A stretch of DNA of 64,000 nucleotides from Dermatemys mawii (GCA_007922305.1 ML677348.1:17251442-17315441); one strand, 5' to 3'; shown: positions 1 through 10,689, counted from the first letter of the stretch. Program-made: numbers and translations. Notes: generated by a model not told the origin, from the sequence alone.

Positions 1-1079
1 AAGTATTTAAATACACAGAGGAACATTGCTATTTCCTTCCATTCAGACTCAAGGAGCAAAAGAGAGAGAGAAACTGAGGTATATGATGTATCTTTTAAGA
101 CAATATAGTACAACAAGATTTGGTCAGAACATTTCTGCTGATGAGTCAAAACTGAACACATTAGCAGCATATAGTCAAGAAATCTTAACTCTGAAAACAG
201 AAAACTGATTGGAATTTCAAAATCACAAGACAGTAAAGAAGAAATGCAATAGGTTTGGAGAAGTGTTAGGAACAGGAGCAAGGAAAGCTACATGGTCTGA
301 AGAAAGAAATGATGTGCAAAGTGCTTACTAGACGAGCAGAGAGATTTGGGACGAGCTAAAATACAAATGGAACAGAAAATATGACAGGAAACTGTAGACA
401 TTGATGGCAGGATGAGAGGACAGAGGAAGGAATGTTGAAGGCAGATAAAGAAGGCAGTTAGTATACTGGCCAGGGGGATTTTGATTATCCTGACACTGAC
501 TAGGAGAGGTAGTTATGGAATAATCAAGGGAGGGTGTGTGTTTCTGGAGATAGCGCAGAGCTGTTTCTTTACACAGCTTGTGCGGGCAGCTGACAAGGTC
601 AGTCTGTTTAGAATGTAGTTCTAGGAAATGAACCAGATAAGATAAATAAGAGAGAATGTAGTGATCACCTGTGAAAGAGGGATCGTACATCACTTTAAAA
701 ATAAAACATGACCAGAGAGAATAAAGGCTTTTCAGGTTTCAATTAAAGAGATTTCAGATAGGCCTGCCTGCCTGTCTCGAGCTGGTAATAGTAATGCAGC
801 GTTTTGCAAAAACCTGAAAATATATATATATACACACACACTTAAAAAAAAACTACATTAAAAGAACATTAAAGTTAAAATGTCAAGCACTCAAAAGTTA
901 CAAAATGTCAGCGTTTATGCTGCGTATGTTACCTTAATGTAGCCTCCTTGTGTATATATACACATCATCATATGGTTTTTAATTACATGGTCACATACTT
1001 TTTTTCCATAGGACCCCTGTCTCAGGCAATGCACAGGCCTAGATGAATTCTGGAGCGTGGGGTATCTGGAGCCATCACA
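1..1079. other. Unique AT-rich DNA, no gene seen
   Basis: No recognisable exon or repeat family was found. The longest open frame here is 121 codons on the minus strand (328-693); it has no motif I recognise and is probably chance. A short (TA)n(CA)n microsatellite lies at about 821-841. Confidence 0.6.
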
Positions 1080-1087
1080 CTCAGCAC

Positions 1088-1396
1088 CAGAGGTGAAACT
1101 AAGGCGGTATGGGCTGGTACGGCGTACCAGTAAAAAGTGGCCATCGGTGCCACTGGGCTGCTGACAGGAGGGGACAAAAGGAGGAGCTGCCCCAGGGCCA
1201 GTAATTTAAAAGGGCCTGGGACTCTTGTCATTGCTGCTGCCACCGCGGCGACACCCCAGGCCCTGGAGCCCTGGGAGGTGCAGGCAAGGGAGTGTGGATG
1301 GGCTGGCTGGGAGACGCTGACCCTCAGTCCCACCTCTTCTAGGGGGGCCAGAGTCAGGCCCATACCGGTAAGAGTTCAATTTTACTTTCACCCCTG
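1088..1396. mobile_element. hAT-type non-autonomous element, 309 bp, perfect 8-bp TSD
   Basis: The element starts CAGAGGTGAAACTAA and ends with the inverted counterpart TTTACTTTCACCCCTG. It is flanked on both sides by the identical 8-bp duplication CTCAGCAC (1080-1087 and 1397-1404), the size expected for hAT transposases. The core is GC-rich and encodes no transposase; open frames of 61-113 codons on both strands are by-products of base composition. A related copy starts at 27710. A perfect duplication suggests a fairly recent insertion. Confidence 0.85.
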
Positions 1397-1404
1397 CTCA
1401 GCAC

Positions 1405-2040
1405 GCAGGATGGATCTGCCTTGCGGATCAGTCAGAATTGCGTAGTGAAGATGGCTGCTGACCCCAGGAATCCTGTTTCATTTTGTTGCAGAAATTAGAA
1501 AGTGGTCAGTGAATGAAGCTGGGGGTTGGAAGATGAGAAAGGAGGTAACATGGGCAAGTTGACTAAGCACAGCACTGAGAGGAAGGGACCTCCTGCGTTG
1601 TAATCCCACTATAACAGTTTCTGTGGGTTTAGTCAATTAATTTACCCTCTTAGCCTCAGGGTACTCAGCTCTAAAACATGGAGAGAATTCTACCTTCTGC
1701 TTACCCCACAGGGAGTTAATGTTTAAAAAGTGTTATTAGAGAAGTACTGAGAGTCACCTAATTGTACACACAACCCTGCAGTTGCTGGCATCCTAAGAGT
1801 TCCCTCCCCCTCTCTCCAAGCTTTTCTGCATAAATATACTTTGAAAAACAAGCCTAAATATTGTAACCGTGTAGCGATCCCAACAAAAGTTCCTCGGGCT
1901 GCAGTTCTGCAGTAGGAGGCTAGTGGTAGTGAGAAGTTCCCACAGCCATTTTCTATAAACTTCAAATGCTGTCACTTCACAAACTGATGTGAGCACAATG
2001 GAATGATTTTCTTGGCTAGGGGGAGGGTGAAACTGTGTTT
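1405..2040. other. No gene or clear repeat seen
   Basis: Mostly unique sequence. Part of 1600-1720 reads like an eroded MIR-type tail, but too weakly to call. No exon is supported. Confidence 0.4.
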
Positions 2041-2044
2041 AGCA

Positions 2045-2235
2045 GGCCCAGGGTAGGAGAGTTTTGTGGTTAAGGCACGGGACTATGAGGCAGGAAATCT
2101 GGGTTCCTTCCTGAGTGCCACAGACTGTGGGTAAATCACTTAATTTATGTGCTTCAGTTCCCCATCTATAAAACAAGGATAAGAATAGCTAACATCCCAC
2201 AGGGGTGTTGTGAGGTTAATTGTTAATGTCTATGA
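2045..2235 (+). repeat. MIR/CORE-like SINE, tRNA-derived
   Basis: The 5' part resembles a tRNA head, with a box B-like GGGTTCCTTCC following 'gactatgaggcaggaaatct'. The middle and 3' part contain the typical MIR wording: a cue to check counts ('cttcagttccccatctataa') and the tail 'cccacaggggtgttgtgagg'. These are ancient Pol III-derived SINEs moved by L2-type LINEs. The copy is diverged and has no clear target duplication. Confidence 0.65.
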
Positions 2236-2524
2236 GGAAAAGCCCCCATTCACTGCGTGTTTTAATCATACTATAGCACTGAATAAGCAGGTATTCTAAT
2301 ACTTTGATGTATCCTTAATGTGAATCTTTCTGCCTTGTTTGTGCCCTTATCTGGCCACAGCCTGCCCTGGGAAAGCATGGAAAATCCCCTGCCTACATCT
2401 GATCACACACCCATTAGCTGCCACTCAGATAGAAAGACAAAATCAGATAATCTGCCTTTCCAGCAGTTTTTATACATGAATGTGACTGATCTGTGGGAAG
2501 ATACTGTGCCTGAATGAGATTGCT

Positions 2525-2860
2525 ACCATCAGCTGTAAAACTATTTAACTAAGGCCCTGAGGCAACCAGGTACTGAAGCCAATAGGAATAGGAGACCTAT
2601 ATGGGAGGCATCTGCCTCTTGTAGAGTTGTTATACCTTCCTCTGAAGCATCTGGTGCTGGCCACTGTCAGGCACAGGATCCCAGACTAGATGGATCCTGA
2701 ATATGACCCAGTCTGGCAATTCCTGTGTTTCTATTTATTACTCCTAGAACTACGCAATTTGTTTTTCACAAGAAGTTTTTGTTGAAAAATGAACTCTCTA
2801 CGCTTCTACATTTTTCCACAATATCTTTTACCAGTATTTACCAATACTCCTATGCTTCAG
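2525..2860 (+). repeat. L3/CR1-like LINE 3' end, copy A
   Basis: The stretch contains 'ctggtgctggccactgtcag', then 'gactagatgga', then 'ctggcaattcctgtgtttc', the typical 3' end of the CR1/L3 group that ends in a statement like 'tctgacccagtatggc'. It matches 5060-5340 over roughly 270 bp, including about 130 bp beyond the usual LINE end. No coding capacity remains. Confidence 0.65.
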
Positions 2861-3171
2861 GAGGCTTGATTCAGTTCAGTTCCAGGGCCGTCAGTCTTGT
2901 CATTTGCTTTAATGGAAGCCAGATCAGTCCTGAATCACCAGTGTTCCATGAAAACTCATGGGTTTTGGATTATGAATCCAACAGAATGGAAAAGAGGCCT
3001 GCAGGGAAATAGTTACTGATATCATCTAAAATGGCCACACAAAGCTACTTGGGAAATTATTCCCATTTTAAGCACTGTTTTTTTTTCAGGTTTTGTTTAT
3101 TAAAAAATGTTAGTGTTTTCTTTCTTGCCAGGTGACTCATTTATAAGGGTAAGAATCAGTTTGTACTAATA

Positions 3172-3563
3172 CAGTAAAACCTTGGAGTTACACACAGCTT
3201 GGGAATGGAGGTTGTTCGTAACTTTGAAATGTTCGTAACTCTGAACAAAACATTATAGTTATTCTTTCAAAAGTTTACAACTGAACATTGACTTAATACA
3301 GCTTAGAAATTTTAGTATGCAGAAGAAAAATGCTGCTTTTAACCACTTTGAATTACATGAAACAAGCACCAAAAGTTTCCTTACTTGTCAGATCTTTTTT
3401 TTTTTTAATTGCCCTTTATTTTATAGTAGTTTACATTTAACATAGTACTGTACAGTAGTTGCTTTTTCCTTTGTCTCTGCTGCCCGATTGTGTAGTTCCG
3501 GTTCCATATGAGGTGTGTGTTTGACCGGTGAGCTCTTGTGTTCATAACTCTGAGATTCTACTG
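3172..3563. mobile_element. Tigger/pogo-like MITE, 392 bp, TA target site
   Basis: The ends CAGTAAAACCTTGGAGTTAC and GTAACTCT-like 'ataactctgagattctactg' are inverted repeats beginning CAGTA. Each end is flanked by TA (3170-3171 and 3564-3565), as expected for the Tc1/mariner superfamily, pogo branch. The AT-rich core has no transposase frame. It is a deletion derivative that depended on a helper enzyme. Confidence 0.75.
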
Positions 3564-3565
3564 TA

Positions 3566-4123
3566 TTTTAAAAGCTCTCTCTTAAATTACATCAAGAGCT
3601 GGCCCTGTGTGATGTGAGGATCTGCTGGCCCACTAGGCACATGACACTGTTATAATGATAAATTTGGAGTATCAAGTATGTCTGCTTTACAAAAAACTAC
3701 TTTGAGATTTTTGCTTTCATGTACTAATTAGGGGAATTTAGCTTAAAAATAGAAGCTGATATGTTTTAAAAGCCCTTATTCCCTTTTGGCTAGCTTTTTG
3801 CTGTGCTAGTCTCTTGCATGCTGGATTTATCTGATTCGCAGCTTATTCTTGAGAGGTTGGCTCCCCATTCTCCATTTCCAGTACAGATTTTCTTTACTTC
3901 TTAGATCTTTGTGGAGCCTGTTCTAATGCCACATTGTTTGGTTCTTATTTGATTCTTATAGTAACATCTTTTAACCTTCTTCTACGCTTGCTGATTTTGA
4001 TTTTTACTCCTGGTCGCTTGTTACTAGCTAGATTTCTTCACAGATCCCAAATTTTCTTTCCTGAAATCTTATACCTTTGTTCTGCTGCATGCTGTGATCC
4101 CATTCTGTACTACTCTGAATTCA
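3566..4123. other. No gene seen
   Basis: AT-rich unique DNA without recognisable exons, repeats or regulatory motifs. Confidence 0.5.
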
Positions 4124-4131
4124 GGTAGCCT

Positions 4132-4402
4132 CAGGGCCGGCTCCAGGCACCAGCATAGCAAGCAGGTGCCTGGGGCAGCACTCTGTAAGGGGCAGCATTT
4201 CGGCCGTGCCACCACCTTTCACTCCTCCGGTTGCGCTGCAATTGTGCTGCACCCCCCGCTTTGCTCCTCCAGCCGCAGCTGTGCTGCCCCACCCCTCCCC
4301 CTTCGCTCCTCCGGCCATGCTACGGCTGCGCCGCCACCCCTCGCTCCTCCGGCCCCTCCTTTTTTTCGCTTGGGGCAGCAAAAAAGTTAGAGCCGGCCCT
4401 GG
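4132..4402. mobile_element. hAT-type element, 271 bp, CAGGGCCGGCT ends
   Basis: The left end is CAGGGCCGGCTCCAGG and the right end is its inverted match GAGCCGGCCCTG. The flanks GGTAGCCT (4124-4131) and GATAGTCT (4403-4410) agree at 6 of 8 positions, consistent with an aged 8-bp hAT duplication. The core holds GC-rich units reading 'tcgctcctccggcc' that also occur in the different element at 23168-23526. A relative with a perfect duplication lies at 47955-48155. Confidence 0.75.
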
Positions 4403-4594
4403 ATAGTCTTATGGTCATTAGTTCAAGTCTTCCTTATTATTCTCAGTCAGCTTCTCTTTATCATTAAGAGAGAGGTTCAGGATGGCTTTTCCAGTCATTG
4501 AGGGTATCTGCTTTGAGGATCATTAAGTTTGTATTATGTATCCTATGGGGATTTCCTTGATAATGTGTGTTTGGCTGCATTTTGTTCACACAAA

Positions 4595-4790
4595 CTGGTA
4601 TCTGTCTCAGTTCTCCATTTATGAAATGGGAATAATACTACTTTTCTCCCACTCTGTCTTGTCTCTTGGGGCCAGGGCCTGTCTCTTACTATGTGTTTGT
4701 GCAGTATCTAGCACAATGGGGAACTTGATCTCAGCTGGGGCATCTAAAATACTACTAGGATACTAATGATGCTACCAAAAATAATGAAAA
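4595..4790 (+). repeat. CORE-SINE-like interspersed repeat
   Basis: Contains 'tgaaatgggaataatactac' and a tail reading 'cagtatctagcacaatgggg', which I recognise as a common sauropsid SINE 3' region ('agcgcctagcacaatgggg'). A diverged relative is at 28465-28625. Boundaries are approximate and no duplication is visible. Confidence 0.55.
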
Positions 4791-4839
4791 AATGGGAAAT
4801 GTTTGTGATCTGTTCATAGAGTGTGGAATAAATAAAAGG

Positions 4840-5345
4840 TAGGAAATGAAAAACCAGTAAAAGGAAATACTACTTCATATAGCATGTAATTAGACTATGG
4901 AACTCATTGCCGCTAGAAGTTGTTGAGGCCAACAATTTAGCAAGATTCAAAAAGGTACTAGATATGATGAATATGCAGAGTTGTGATAATTAATAAGAAA
5001 AACTTGGAAGAGCTATTAGAACCCGTGGTTAAGGGTTTAAGCCAATCTCTAACTAATAGAGATCAGGGTGAGACCTATATGGGAGGCAGATAACCCCACA
5101 ATAGGCAGATGTGGGATGATTATAACTTCTTCTGAAGTGTCTGATGCTGGCCACTATCAGAGACCAGATCCCAGATTATATGGACCTTCAGTCTGACTCA
5201 CTCTGGCAATTCCTGTGTTTCTATTTATTATTCATAGAGCTAGTCAATTTGTTTTTCATGATATTTTTTTTAAATGAGCTTTCCACACTTCTCCATTTTC
5301 TCACAATATCTTTTACTAATATTTTTATCAGTCATTTAGAAATAT
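4840..5345 (+). repeat. L3/CR1-like LINE 3' portion, copy B
   Basis: The 5' part reads like the end of a CR1/L3 ORF2 on the plus strand ('tggaactcattgccgctaga', 'gattcaaaaaggtactagat'), all out of frame. It continues into the same 3' end seen at 2.6 kb ('tgatgctggccactatcaga', 'ctggcaattcctgtgtttct'). It is longer at the 5' side than copy A. It is a dead, 5'-truncated insertion. Confidence 0.7.
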
Positions 5346-5539
5346 TTTCAATGTATTTTTGTTCACTCAAAACCTGGTTTTTGCTAAGAAAATGTACTTC
5401 TGGTGATCAAAAAATTGATAATTTCTAAAACAACTAAAATGTCAGTAAAAATATTATCAACTTTATCCAAAATGAGAAAGGGGTCCATTTTGTCCTGTTT
5501 TTGACCAGCTCTAATTACTAATTATTTATTCAAATTTAC

Positions 5540-7185
5540 ATTTTAGTAAGCAAGAGACACCAACAGAGTTCTGAAATGGCAGTTCTATTCTAAAACTTTG
5601 GATCAGACTGAGTGCTGATGTAAATGGTGGTGCAGGTCACAAATCAGGTGTAAGTTGTTTACAAAGTGTAACTGATTTGACATTCAGGGAGTGTGCAAAA
5701 CTGGTGGATCTTACAAACTGAGTGGAGATAAAAGAAGGTGATTTAGAGAAAAAATAAATTAACAGGAGGCAGTCAAATTAGACAGCCTCAATTGTAAATT
5801 ATTTCACAGATTCACATTAGCATCTTTTCTCCTCTACATGAACGCCTTTTGCTTCCACATGTTTATCTTTATGTCCACTGAGTGCCAGATTGGTGCAAGT
5901 GACACTACGTTACTATTGACTCCTATTTATGCTTGTTTTCTAACCAGCTTACTTAACCTATGGTTTTCAAGTCACAGCAGAATTTGTCTCAAACATTTCT
6001 AATGGAGCTGAACCATCTTCCATCAAGTCAGAATTTGGCCATTTCTTTTTTAAAACAGTTCAATTCACAATACAGACATAATAAGAAATGTTTCCTCACT
6101 ATGTGAACTGTCAGGACACAGCACTGAGGAAAGTGGATGCTGTTATCTTTGATAATGGGGAACCACTTTTATCGCTTCTTCACATCATGGCTGAAGAATT
6201 TTTTTTAAAAAAGTGCTTCAGGGTGACTGAATCCTCCACAGATGCTGCAATTTGTCACATTAGATCAAGCTTTTCTGCAACTTCTGAAGAACCTTCAGAT
6301 AAGTGTTCCTTGGCAAACAAAGCCACACTCAGATGCTGGGCTGTAAAACCTTCTGAAATAAAACTGAAACATTAATTTGGAAAAAACCACTATGCCAAAG
6401 CGGTTTTCATTACACTTAAACCAAAAATGTAAAGCAAGCCGTTACTGAATATATTTGGGCGGGGGTGGTTATCCAACTAACCTTGGCACTTTTAGCTAGA
6501 GTGTTTTGTTACTGCTTGCTTGATTCTTGCTTGGCATAATAATTTGTAGTTGTGCATAGTCTTCTGATTACTACCTGCATAGCCTCTGTGATTTCAGACT
6601 GTTTGAAGAACATTCTGCTACTGAGATATCATTCAAATATGCAAATATACACTGTGGGAATGCCCACAAAACACACTTTCCCATATAACTTTTTATTTTT
6701 TGTAAAGGAAGATAAACATTAAACAGTGGAAAGAACAAAAACATCATAAGGGTTGTGAATAGGAACCAACGTGAGATGACAGAGAAATTCTCCAGATGAA
6801 AGTTCTTGCAAAACAACAAATACTATATCCTTGAAAATCATGACCATTGTTTTCCTTTAAAAGCAGCTCTCACATGGGCTACATAGCAGTTTAAAGAAAT
6901 CTGATCAAATATTTTAAACTACACTGTCTGATATTTATTATCAGAGTGTCTAACCCCAAACACCCAGCACATTATTCTGCCGATGACTTACCTAATTTAT
7001 AAAGTTTTTTATCTTTGCTAAAAACATCAGCTAGGGCTTCTTATTCTTGTGTATAAGTTTGAAACCTCAGCTGGCTCAGACCAGAGGCAGGGGGCAGAAT
7101 GAGGCATTAGTATTGTCTGTAGAGGAAGAGTAAGGCTTGTGAAGTTCAAGGCTAGGCTCAGTCAGTATTAATGTAAACCAGAAAA
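5540..7185. other. Long unique AT-rich stretch, no gene seen
   Basis: No exon, known repeat or conserved motif was recognised. Open frames of 95 codons (6088-6375) and 82 codons (6571-6819) have no recognisable domain, and no splice-site pattern supports them. An eroded fragment like the time-worn 'gatgtaaatggtg' family may lie near 5595-5700. Confidence 0.5.
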
Positions 7186-7191
7186 AAAAAC

Positions 7192-7321
7192 ATCAGGGGC
7201 TGGAGCACATGACTTACGAGGAGAGGCTGAGGGAACTGGGCTTGTTTAGTCTGCAGAAGAAAAGAGTCAGGGGGGATTTGATTGCAGCTTCAACTACCTG
7301 AAGGGTGGTTCCAAAGGATGG
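7192..7321 (+). mobile_element. CR1 LINE fragment (5' half of a split copy)
   Basis: Reads as the C-terminal ORF2 region of CR1 on the plus strand: 'gaggagaggctgagggaact', 'ttgtttagtctgcagaagaa', 'gattgcagcttcaactacct'. In CR1 proteins this encodes the [10 protein letters not shown] stretch after the reverse transcriptase. The copy is cut by the hAT element at 7330 and resumes at 8247. Confidence 0.85.
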
Positions 7322-7329
7322 AGCTAAGC

Positions 7330-8238
7330 CAGAGGTGGGCAAACTACAGCCCGCGGGCCACATGTGGCCCACCGGCCCTTTTTACCTGACCCGCAAGCTT
7401 GGCCCGGGTGGTGGAGCCAGTGGCCCTGCCCTCCCGGCCCGGGGTGCCGGGCGAACGCAGCAAGCTGTGGGGTTCCACATTCCCGAGCTGGGGAGCTGGG
7501 AGCACTGCCAGCTGCGGGGCGCTGAGGCGCTGGAAGCACTACCTGCTGTTGGGCCACACGCTCCCGGGCGCCGGGGCCGCGGCACCTGGCTGCGCACTGC
7601 CCACCACGGGGCTCCACACTCCCCGCCGGGGCGCCGGACCGGGCCAAGTACTGCCTGCAGCGGGGCCCTGCGCTCTCCAGTGCCACCGGAGCCCCGGGGC
7701 CACACTGAGCGCCGCCTGCGGTGGGGCCCCGCACTCCCAGGCCGAGCGCCACCAGCCGCGGGGCCCCGCGCCTGGCTGAACACATTAAGCAGGGACTCTA
7801 GGTAGTGGGGTCCTGGGTAGTGGTTCTTGTGGGGAGCTGGGGTGGTGGTTAGGGTGGGGGGTCTCGGGAGGGGACAGTTAGGGAACAAAGAGTAGGAGGG
7901 CTTCGATAGGGAGTGGGGTTCTGGGGGGGTGGTGGCTAGGGGTAAGGGGGAAGTCGGAGGGGGTCAGGGAACAAAGAGCAGGGAGGCTTAGATGGGGGGT
8001 TGGGCCTGGGGGGGCAGTTAGAGTGGTGGGTCTTCAGAGGGGGCAATCAGGAATGGGGGGGGTGGTTGGATGGCTCAGGGGTTCTGAGGGGGGCAATCAG
8101 GGGGGCCGGAAGTGTGTGGGGGGGTTGGGTTTGGGGCAGGGCAAGGCTATTTGGGGAGGCACAGCCTTCCCTACCCAGCCCTCCGCCCAATTTTGTAACC
8201 TAATGTGGCCCTTGGGCCAAAAATTTTGCCCACCCCTG
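7330..8238. mobile_element. hAT-type element, 909 bp, inserted in CR1
   Basis: Left end CAGAGGTGGGCAAACTACAG; right end 'aaaattttgcccacccctg', its inverted match. Flanks AGCTAAGC (7322-7329) and AGCTAGGC (8239-8246) agree at 7 of 8 positions. The left half is very GC-rich (open frames of 126-168 codons on both strands, none real). The right half (about 7800-8150) is a G-rich array of imperfect units around 'cagggaacaaagagcaggg'. No transposase is present. Confidence 0.85.
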
Positions 8239-8246
8239 AGCTAGGC

Positions 8247-8486
8247 TGTTCTCAGTGGTACCAGATGACAGAACAAGTAGTAATGGTCTCAAGTTGCAGT
8301 GGGGGAGGTTTAGGTTGGATATTAGGAAAAACTATTTCACTAGGCGGGTGGTGAAGCACTGGAATGGGTTATCTAGGGAGGTGGTGGAATCTCCATCCCT
8401 AGAGATTTTTAAAGCCCAACTTGACAAAGCCCTGGCTGGGATGATTTAGTTGGTGTTGGTCCTGCTTTGAGCAGGGACTTGGACTA
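8247..8486 (+). pseudogene. CR1 LINE ORF2 C-terminus, resumed after hAT
   Basis: Continues the fragment ending at 7321. The frame 8255-8449 encodes the conserved CR1 C-terminus: [10 protein letters not shown], then G-R-F-R-L-D-I-R-K, then R-R-V-V-K-H-W-N and an [12 protein letters not shown] block. This part of CR1 ORF2 follows the reverse transcriptase and has no catalytic residues. The 3' tail is interrupted at 'ggacta' by the MITE starting at 8487, and the usual CR1 octamer tail does not reappear beyond it. Confidence 0.85.
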
Positions 8487-8606
8487 GGGTGACCAGCCAG
8501 CAAATGTAAAAAATCGGGATGGGAGTGGGGAGGTAATAGGCACCTATATAAGAAAAATACCCAAAAAGCGGGACTGTCCCTATAAAATCAGGACATCTGG
8601 TCACCC
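8487..8606. mobile_element. 120-bp TA-flanked MITE, copy 1
   Basis: Starts GGGTGACCAGCCAGCAAATG and ends with the inverted 'catctggtcaccc'. It is flanked by TA on both sides (8485-8486 and 8607-8608), as for Tc1/mariner. It contains 'cctatataagaaaaa' and 'gggactgtccctat'. Copy 2 at 62173-62292 has exactly the same length. It is non-coding. Confidence 0.8.
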
Positions 8607-8609
8607 TAA

Positions 8610-8658
8610 CTTGGGCTCATAGACTTCAAGGTCAGAATGGACATTATGATCATCCGTG
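8610..8658 (-). repeat. CR1 3' UTR tip, minus strand
   Basis: 'catagacttcaaggtcagaa' to 'gatcatc' is the reverse complement of the 3' end of a CR1 subfamily. It resumes at about 9505 with 'ctagtctgacctccc', so a second element separates the two pieces. Confidence 0.65.
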
Positions 8659-9504
8659 TAACCACTAGGTGAACTAGGCAGCTGCCTCGGGCACCAACAT
8701 TTGGGGGCACCAAAAAGCAGTGCCCCCAAATTGTTTTTATACTATTGCTGGAAAATGAATGAAGAAAAGAAAAACATTGTTGAACCTGCATTTTAACTTG
8801 TCGTTCTCTCGTACATTACAGCTATAGCCTACGCCAGCTCTCATTGCAGGCACAAGCGTACTGCTTCACTACAGTACAAAGTGGCAATGACGTCATTTTT
8901 CTCGTTGTGTGCAGCCGTTACCCGTTCTGACAGGCTGTTTATAATGCTAAGTTTACTAGTTTTTGGAGGTTGTCAACTGAGGCGAACTATTTTTGTTGAG
9001 TTGTTTCAGCTCTAAGACTCTAGCAAGTGCTGCTGCATCATTTCGCTAATACTTTGTGTCAATTGTGTGTGTATGTTAAGTATTTGAATGTGTATGTTTA
9101 AGTGTGAATATGTGTGTGTAGGTTGTTGAAATTTGCCATATTGATATTGTCAGTTCCATTCCTTGGATCATCCTAGTAGCTCTTCTCTGTACCTGTTCCA
9201 GTCTGAATTCATCTTTCTTAAACATGGGAGACCAGAACTGCACACAATATTTCAGAGGAGGTCTCACCAGTGCATTCTAATTTTATAAATTTTATTAATA
9301 ACAATAATTAGATATTCTAAAGGTAGAATAAAATGTAGTAGATTTTGATATGAAAGAAGGAAGGAAGGAAGTATACATGACTAAAAAGGGTGTATTTTTG
9401 AAAATATTTTGGAAGTTTGTAATAAGTGATGCTCTAGGGGGAGGGAGGGTGCAAGGTGGAAGTTTCACCTAAGGCGCAAAATATCCTTGCACCAGCACTG
9501 TCTA
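8659..9504. mobile_element. DNA transposon splitting a CR1 3' UTR
   Basis: Left end near 'cactaggtgaactaggcagc' and right end near 'gtttcacctaaggcgcaaaa' are imperfect inverted repeats. The flanks are the two halves of one CR1 3' UTR. The superfamily is uncertain and no clear target duplication is seen. A CR1 fragment lies inside it at about 9140-9285. Boundaries are approximate. Confidence 0.5.
9076..9285 (-). pseudogene. CR1 ORF2 fragment nested in a DNA transposon
   Basis: The minus-strand frame encodes [13 protein letters not shown] and [13 protein letters not shown], the hallmark CR1 segment just after the reverse transcriptase. The same segment occurs at 9896-10354. It is truncated on both sides. 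Confidence 0.75.
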
Positions 9505-10352
9505 GTCTGACCTCCCACACAACGCAGACCACAGAATCTTACCCACCCACTCCTGCAATAAACCCCTAACCTATGTCTGAGCTATTGAAGTCCTCAAATC
9601 GTGGTTTAAAGATTCCAAGGTACAGAGAATCCTCCAGCACGTGACCCATGCCCCATGCTGCAGAGGAAGGCGAAAAACCCTCCAGGGCCTCTGCCAATCT
9701 GCCCTGGAGGAAAATTCCTTCCCGACTCCAAATATGGTGATCAGCTAAACCCCAAGCATGTGGGCAAGACTCACCAGCCAGACACCCAGGAAAGAATTCT
9801 CTGTAGTAACTCAGATCCCACCCCATCACAGGCCACTTGGCATATTTATTGCTAATAGTCAAAGATCAATTAATTGCCAAAATTAGGCTATCCCATCATA
9901 CCATCTCCTCCATAAACTCATCAAGCTTAGTCTTGAAGCCAGATAGGTCTTTTGCCTCCACTGCTCCTCTTGGAAGGCTGTTCCAGAACTTCACTCCTCT
10001 GATGGTTAGAAACCTTTGTGTAATTTCAAGTCTAAACTTCCTGCTGGCCAGTTTATATCCATTTGTTCTTGTGTCCACATTGGTATTGAGCTTAAATAAT
10101 TCCTCTCCCTCCCTGGTATTTATCCCTCTGATATATTTATAGAGAGTAGTCATATCTCCCTCTGTTAGGCTAAACAAGCCCATCTCCTTGAGTCTCCTTT
10201 CATAAGACAGGTTTTCCATTCCTTGAATCATCCTCGTAGCCCTTCTCTGTACCTGTTCCACTTTGAATTCATCCTTCTTAACCATGGGAGACCAGAACTG
10301 CACACAATATTTCAGAGGAGGTCTCACCAATGCCTTGTGTAATGGTACTAAC
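9505..10352 (-). pseudogene. CR1 LINE, ORF2 C-terminus plus 3' UTR
   Basis: Minus-strand CR1 copy. An intact frame at 9896-10354 (152 codons) reads from K-Y-C-V-Q-F-W-S-P through [11 protein letters not shown] and R-R-L-K-E-M-G-L-F-S-L to K-F-W-N-S-L-P-R-G-A-V and ends F-K-T-K-L-D-E-F-M-E. The 3' UTR runs from 9895 down to 9505 and continues at 8658-8610. It is 5'-truncated: endonuclease and catalytic reverse transcriptase are missing. The clean frame suggests moderate age. Retroposition-dead. Confidence 0.85.
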
Positions 10353-10395
10353 ACCTCCTGAGGTCTCTTCCAACCCTAATCTTCTATGATTCTAT
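10353..10395 (+). repeat. CR1 3' tail, plus strand, 43 bp
   Basis: 'ctcctgaggtctcttccaac' followed by 'ttctatgattctat' is the 3' end of a plus-strand CR1. It abuts the minus-strand CR1 directly, with shared bases 'acctcc' at the junction. Confidence 0.75.
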
Positions 10396-10681
10396 GGCCT
10401 GGTCTACACTAGTGGGGAGGGTCGACCTAAGATATGCAACTTCAGCTATGCGAATAACGTAGCTGAAGTCGATGCATCTTAAGTCGACTTATCTGCCGTC
10501 CTCATGGCGGCAGCAGTTGTCGGCAGGCTCTCCCGTTGACTCCAGCGTGGGCCTTTTGGTGAGCTGGAGTTCCGGAGTCAACTTTGGGGACCGATTTATC
10601 ATGTCTTGATGAGACGCGATAAATCGATCTCCAATAGATCAATCTCTACCCGTCGATCCAGATGGTAATATAGACAAGGCC
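10396..10681. mobile_element. Harbinger/PIF-like MITE, 286 bp
   Basis: Ends are GGCCTGGTCTACACTAG and its inverted relative 'atagacaaggcc'. The 3-bp flank TAT is seen on both sides, but the element sits inside the CR1 octamer tail, so the exact duplication is ambiguous. It shares 'gataaatcgat' with the element at 11617. No transposase frame. Confidence 0.65.
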
Positions 10682-10689
10682 TATGATTC

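Noticed and set aside
7305..7888. Overlapping GC-rich ORFs of 126-168 codons on both strands, looking like a CpG-island gene
   Set aside because: They lie wholly inside a hAT element with defined ends and an 8-bp duplication, in several frames at once, and have no domain.
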